64,000 nt of DNA from the NCBI GenBank assembly GCA_900541135.1, contig UQIG01000006.1, positions 1 through 64,000 on the forward strand, read 5' to 3'. Under the pieces are notes generated by a model. It did no database searches. It had not been told where the DNA came from and saw nothing but the letters and a program-made list of their open reading frames with translations. Positions 60,528 through 64,000 of this stretch are shown in pieces. Position numbers and translations under genes: made by a program. The DNA is from an uncultured Collinsella sp. (GTDB lineage: Bacteria; Actinomycetota; Coriobacteriia; Coriobacteriales; Coriobacteriaceae). Position 1 is the first letter of the stretch. The number at the start of each line of letters is the position of its first letter.

Positions 60528-62009
60528 GTGTCAAGGAAAACGATTCGCCTGTTCGCCGTGTTGGCAGCACTTGCCTTTGCGTTTACCTCGCTGCCTGGGG
60601 TTGCCCGTGCCGAGGCGCTCTTTACCACTGCCGATGGGCACCAGGCGACCGAGGACTCCGCGCTTATCGATGGCGTCGATTTTGGCCTCAATGCGTTTGA
60701 GCGAAATGCCAAGGGAACGGCGCGCTCGTTTGTAGGTCAGCCCGAGGGCTATCGTTTTCCCATCTACAAAAAGACGTCGCTCGTAACGGTGACCACGCCT
60801 ATGAGCGTCGTGGTGTGGGTTGATGCGCACGCCGCTAGGGGGGCGGGCTTTGATATCGCAGCCACTTCCGACCAAAAGGCGCTTAAGAAGATGCTCACGG
60901 GGCTCGATAAGTCTCACTCCATGGGCGGAGCGCTGCTGGAGGATTCAAAGCTCGAGTGGGTGTTTACCTCGGACAATGAGTTGGTGCAGGGCGATTACTG
61001 CTATCAGTTTAAGGTGAAGGGCGGTGACGGCGATTACTACACGGTGGTAAATGCCGCCACCGCCGCAAACACCGAGCTAAACTTGGGTGACGGCGCCCTG
61101 TGGAGCGATAACGCCGCCCTGGTGCCGTATGCGAGCGTCTCGACGACGGAGCCGCCGTCACTGGCAGAGCGCGCCGCAGCCTTCTTTGGCGGTATCGACT
61201 ATCGTCCGTTTTGGGTGTCCATAAAAACGAGCGGACTTGCCCTCGTAATTGCCTTTGCGCTGGGCCTGTTTGCCGCATGGAAGACCATGGGAACCACGAG
61301 TCGCGTGAAGGGCCTGCTCGACTCGGTCTTTACCATCCCCATGGTGCTGCCGCCTACGGTGTGCGGCTTTCTGCTCCTCATGCTGTTTGGATGTTCGACC
61401 GGGGTCGGCCAGTGGCTTATCGCGCACGGCGTCTCAATTGTCTTTACGTGGCCGGCGGCGGTGATCTCTGCCGTGGTGGTGTCGTTTCCCCTGGTCTACC
61501 GCACGGCGCTCGGTGCTTTTGAGAGCCTCGACACGCAGATGCTCGATGCGGCGCGAACCCTGGGATGGTCCGAGCGTCGCATCTTTACCAAGCTTATGAT
61601 GCCGCTCGGGTGGCCTTCTATTGCTGCTGGTACGGTCCTCGCCTTCGCGCGTGCCATGGGAGAGTTTGGCTGCACGCTGTTCTTTGCGGGCAACTACGCC
61701 GGCATTACGCAGACCATCCCCATCGCCATCTACTTTGAGTGGATGGGCGGCAATACATCGGTGGCGCTCTTCTGGGTTGTCGTCGTGATTGTCTTTAGCT
61801 TTTTGGTCATCCTGTTCATCAACATGTACACCGCTCATTCGCAAAAGTATCGCGAGCGGGGCCTTTCCCGTGCGGAGCGGAAGCAGGCTAAGGAGCTCGC
61901 CGGACAGGGCGATTCGCTCGACCCGGCGGGCGGCGACGCCCTGCGTATCGATCGCGATGCGCTGGCTGAGCTTATGCGCGATGACGCGGTCACGAAGGGA
62001 GGTCGATAG
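60528..62009 (+). CDS. modB: Molybdate permease ModB with extra N-terminal outside domain
   Basis: The C-terminal ~300 residues are a normal ModB permease: about six helices, IPMVLPPTVCGFLLLMLFG, the EAA loop AARTLGWSERRIFTKLMMPL, and AFARAMGEFGCTLFFAGN. Before it lie a signal peptide (RLFAVLAALAFAFTSLPGVARAEA) and about 180 residues that should face outside, with Tyr/Asp-rich beta-like sequence. ModB alone is usually about 220-280 residues; this one has 493. GTG 60528 follows GAGGAG; ATG 60510 is in frame but without a ribosome site. Confidence 0.9.
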   Translation: MSRKTIRLFAVLAALAFAFTSLPGVARAEALFTTADGHQATEDSALIDGVDFGLNAFERNAKGTARSFVGQPEGYRFPIYKKTSLVTVTTPMSVVVWVDAHAARGAGFDIAATSDQKALKKMLTGLDKSHSMGGALLEDSKLEWVFTSDNELVQGDYCYQFKVKGGDGDYYTVVNAATAANTELNLGDGALWSDNAALVPYASVSTTEPPSLAERAAAFFGGIDYRPFWVSIKTSGLALVIAFALGLFAAWKTMGTTSRVKGLLDSVFTIPMVLPPTVCGFLLLMLFGCSTGVGQWLIAHGVSIVFTWPAAVISAVVVSFPLVYRTALGAFESLDTQMLDAARTLGWSERRIFTKLMMPLGWPSIAAGTVLAFARAMGEFGCTLFFAGNYAGITQTIPIAIYFEWMGGNTSVALFWVVVVIVFSFLVILFINMYTAHSQKYRERGLSRAERKQAKELAGQGDSLDPAGGDALRIDRDALAELMRDDAVTKGGR

Positions 62010-62012
62010 GTC

Positions 62013-63083
62013 ATGTCGCTTGTTGTGGATATTAAAAAGCGCTATCCCGGGTTTATGCTCGACATGCAGCTTGAGACCGGCGAGGAGCGTGTGGCGCTAC
62101 TTGGTGCCTCCGGTTGCGGCAAGAGCTGCACGCTGCGCTGCATTGCCGGTGTGGAGACGCCCGACGAGGGCAAGATTGTCGTCAACGGCGTGACCTTTTT
62201 TGACTCGGAGGCGGGCATCAACCTGTCACCCCAGGAGCGAAAATGCGCCCTGTTGTTCCAAAACTATCAGCTGTTTCCCAACATGACGGTAGCCGATAAC
62301 GTATGCGCCGGTGTAAAGGATGCGGGCGACGCCGCGGCGCGCAAGCAGCTTGCCGAGCGCTACCTGGGTATCTTTGGACTGGCCGACTTTGCCGACCGCT
62401 ATCCCGCGCGACTCTCGGGCGGTCAGCAGCAACGCGTGGCGCTTGCCCGCATGGTGGCGGCGCATCCGGGCATCTTTATGTTCGACGAGCCCATGAGCGC
62501 GCTCGATGCGTATCTTAAGAGCGCGCTCGAACAGAACATGCTCGACCTGTTCGATGTATGCAACCGCACCGTGCTCTACGTGAGCCACGACATCGACGAA
62601 GCGTGCCGCCTGTGCCAGCGCATCTGCGTGATGCACGACGGGCATGTGGAGGAGATCGGCTCCGTCGAGGAAGTGGTCCGTCGTCCGCAAACGCTGGCGG
62701 CGCTGCGCCTGACGGGGTGCAAGAACACAAGCCGGGCGCGCAAGATTGGCGACGAAGAAGTTGAGGCCCTCGACTGGGGCATGACCTTTAACGTGGGTCG
62801 CGAGGTTCCCGATAATGTGGCGTACCTGGGCGTTCGCGCAAGCTACTTCCATGTTGACAATCGCGTTGAGCGGGGTCGTAACAGCTACGATTTGCACGTG
62901 GCCCGTGTGAGCGATTCGCGCTTTGAGCGGCTGGTGCTGCTGGACGTGCCGCGCGTCGATGCGCCCACGCGTCTGCAGTGGAAGGTCAACAAGGTGGGCG
63001 TAGCTGTCGACGAGCTGCCGCAAGCAGGCGAGACGCTGCGCATGCACTTTGATGCGAGTAAGATCCATTTGGTTTGTCGATAG
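62013..63083 (+). CDS. modC: Molybdate ABC transporter ATPase ModC
   Basis: ModC powers molybdate uptake. The 356-residue protein has Walker A LLGASGCGKSC, Q-loop LLFQNYQLFPNMTV, signature [14 protein letters not shown], Walker B GIFMFDEPMSALD and an H-loop LYVSHDIDEA. A C-terminal ~120-residue region (from about 235) takes the place of the MOP/TOBE domain, with weak similarity. It starts 3 bp after modB with GGGAGG ahead. Confidence 0.93.
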   Translation: MSLVVDIKKRYPGFMLDMQLETGEERVALLGASGCGKSCTLRCIAGVETPDEGKIVVNGVTFFDSEAGINLSPQERKCALLFQNYQLFPNMTVADNVCAGVKDAGDAAARKQLAERYLGIFGLADFADRYPARLSGGQQQRVALARMVAAHPGIFMFDEPMSALDAYLKSALEQNMLDLFDVCNRTVLYVSHDIDEACRLCQRICVMHDGHVEEIGSVEEVVRRPQTLAALRLTGCKNTSRARKIGDEEVEALDWGMTFNVGREVPDNVAYLGVRASYFHVDNRVERGRNSYDLHVARVSDSRFERLVLLDVPRVDAPTRLQWKVNKVGVAVDELPQAGETLRMHFDASKIHLVCR

Positions 63084-63148
63084 CGCCGGGTAATGCCGTC
63101 GGGGATATAAGCCTTGGCGGCTTCGTCTTGCCGCTCGCCGAATGTGGG

Positions 63149-63176
63149 ATGACAAACTCTTATCAATCAAGATAAT
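63149..63176 (+). promoter_or_regulatory. Probable promoter for the dehydratase gene
   Basis: ATGACA (63149-63154) and GATAAT (63171-63176) are 16 bp apart, each one base from consensus. An inverted repeat TTATC-N6-GATAA overlaps the -10 and could be an operator. Confidence 0.45.
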
Positions 63177-63284
63177 TATTTATTAAACGACGGTACACGA
63201 CGCTGTCGTACGAATGTCGGCGGTGTTCGTCTGGACGACAACCGTTGATATAGTTACCTTCGACGAGAAAAGGAGGGCGCGCCG

Positions 63285-63353
63285 ATGCCGCATAAGACAT
63301 ATTCGTGTCGCGTTGCCGTGCGCGCCCTGTATATGGCTCGGAGCCGCATATGA
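63285..63353 (+). CDS. Possible 22-codon leader ORF
   Basis: ATG 63285 follows a very strong ribosome site (AAAAGGAGGG) and opens a 22-codon frame, MPHKTYSCRVAVRALYMARS then RI and TGA. It lies in the 430-bp leader of the dehydratase gene. The stop overlaps an ATG at 63350 that opens another frame running into the dehydratase start. Either may be a translated leader; no homology is known to me. Confidence 0.35.
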   Translation: MPHKTYSCRVAVRALYMARSRI

Positions 63354-63413
63354 GCAGGTATGTTCACGGCTTCGGGAGAGACGACGCACAACTAAATAAT
63401 CAGCTGCAAAGCA

Positions 63414-63509
63414 GGTTCCCCAAAATTCCGGGTTTGAGCACGGCTGGGTTTTCGCCACCCACCGTGCAGCAATACCGTAGCTATCCGTATTTGGTTCGAG
63501 AGGGGAACC
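63414..63509 (+). promoter_or_regulatory. Structured leader of the dehydratase gene, candidate cis-regulatory RNA
   Basis: GGTTCCCC (63414-63421) pairs perfectly with GGGGAACC (63502-63509), which contains the ribosome site of the next gene. Inside are a hairpin GCACGG-C-TGGG ... CCCA-CCGTGC (63438-63467) and a weaker ATACCG/CCGTAT one. An alternative hairpin, GGTTC (63493-63497) with GAACC (63505-63509), competes for the same bases. The layout is like a three-way-junction switch, but it matches no riboswitch class I know. Confidence 0.45.
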
Positions 63510-63512
63510 GTC

Positions 63513-64000
63513 ATGGCTGAAGAATTCGATTTCCATCCGATGTGGGAGAGCCTCGGCATGAATCTTGCCGACCACGACATGCTGCTGGGCGCCGTGGGCC
63601 AGATGTACGGCGATATGTTCCTGACGCAGAACAATCGCCCCAAGTCCACGTCCTACCTGGATTTTGTCGCCACTAACATCCACAGCGGCCGTATTAAGGA
63701 GATGCTCGACAAGAAGGAGGCCGGCGAGGCCACCAAGATTGTTGGCAGCTTCTGCGTCTACGTGCCCGAGGAGATCGTGCTCGCCTGCGACGGTATCCCT
63801 GTGGGTCTGTGCTCGGGTGCCGACTGGGCAACCGACAAGGTCGAGGAGCACTTGCCGCGCAACACCTGTCCGCTCATCAAGAGCTTTGCCGGCTTTAAGC
63901 TGGGTGAGGTCTGCCCTTACATCGAGTCGAGCGACCTGGTGGTGGGCGAGAACACCTGCGATGGCAAGAAGAAGGCCTACGAGTTCTTTGCCACGCAAAA
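63513..64000 (+). CDS. 2-hydroxyacyl-CoA dehydratase subunit (3' end cut by window)
   Basis: The first 162 codons of a 2-hydroxyacyl-CoA dehydratase D-component-like protein (HgdB/FldB-type family) are present, and the frame is still open at the last base. Recognisable segments are KIVGSFCVYVPEEIVLACDG, PVGLCSGADW, LPRNTCPLIKSFAGFKLGEV and NTCDGKKKAYE, with Cys residues that in the family bind an Fe-S cluster. These enzymes ferment amino acids in anaerobes after ATP-driven activation. AGGGGAA precedes ATG 63513. Confidence 0.88.
   Translation, partial: MAEEFDFHPMWESLGMNLADHDMLLGAVGQMYGDMFLTQNNRPKSTSYLDFVATNIHSGRIKEMLDKKEAGEATKIVGSFCVYVPEEIVLACDGIPVGLCSGADWATDKVEEHLPRNTCPLIKSFAGFKLGEVCPYIESSDLVVGENTCDGKKKAYEFFATQ

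Noticed and set aside
63350..63520. 57-codon frame overlapping the dehydratase start (stop-start coupled to the 22-codon ORF)
   Set aside because: It overlaps the predicted leader structure, lacks its own ribosome site apart from coupling, and shows no recognisable sequence; kept only as a note in the leader entry.

Overview
The window is a high-GC chromosomal segment of an anaerobic actinobacterium of the Coriobacteriia type; Collinsella is my best guess, from overall protein resemblance rather than a marker search. Supporting signs are an mraZ-led division and cell-wall (dcw) cluster without ftsA, the actinobacterial companions sepF, yggT and divIVA, a class A RNase P RNA, a four-repeat ribosomal protein S1, oxygen-sensitive metabolism at the right end (2-hydroxyacyl-CoA dehydratase, an L-cysteine desulfidase-like protein), and mostly C/G third codon positions. 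The first 49 bases are not genomic: they match an Illumina Nextera i7 adapter. I see no insertion sequence, prophage, CRISPR array or tRNA.

Layout. 0.16-15.7 kb: mraZ-rsmH-ftsL-ftsI-murF-mraY-murD-ftsW-murG-murC-murB-ftsQ-ftsZ, all on +; murE is missing from its usual place. 15.8-23.8 kb: pgeF, then pstSCAB-phoU, then yggS-sepF-yggT-divIVA, so a phosphate-uptake operon sits inside a normally continuous division block. 23.9-26.5 kb (-): nitroreductase and a DUF47-Pit low-affinity phosphate pair. 26.7-29.9 kb: a small unknown protein, a BI-1 membrane protein, a PARG-like protein with an altered catalytic signature, and an SGNH hydrolase. 29.9-32.4 kb (-): thiD and thiC, thiC behind a TPP riboswitch. 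32.4-39.4 kb: an unknown membrane protein, yaaA, an M18 aminopeptidase, polA and a Cof-type HAD phosphatase. 39.4-43.2 kb: argG and argH, argG behind a long leader encoding an arginine-rich 24-residue peptide, with a 56-codon ORF between them. 43.5-50.2 kb: ndk, rpiB, cysteine desulfidase-like gene, HAD hydrolase, rpsA, rnpB, yigZ. 50.2-57.4 kb: C_GCAxxG_C_C protein, metY, MFS exporter, xpt, an ArfB-like release factor, a lipid kinase, a ClC channel. 57.6-63.1 kb: moeA-mogA-modA-modB-modC, molybdenum cofactor synthesis plus molybdate uptake. 63.5 kb to the end: a truncated 2-hydroxyacyl-CoA dehydratase subunit behind a structured leader.

The least ordinary material lies between genes. At least three families of long intergenic inverted repeats occur, two of them showing compensatory changes between copies (32986/33926/54816 and 46194/49282), and one pair having very long arms (24650 and 38454). 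There are also candidate RNA regulators: the argG leader, the leader at 63.4 kb, and a possible small RNA with C-rich loops opposite rnpB. These RNA calls rest on hand-folded pairings and were not computed.
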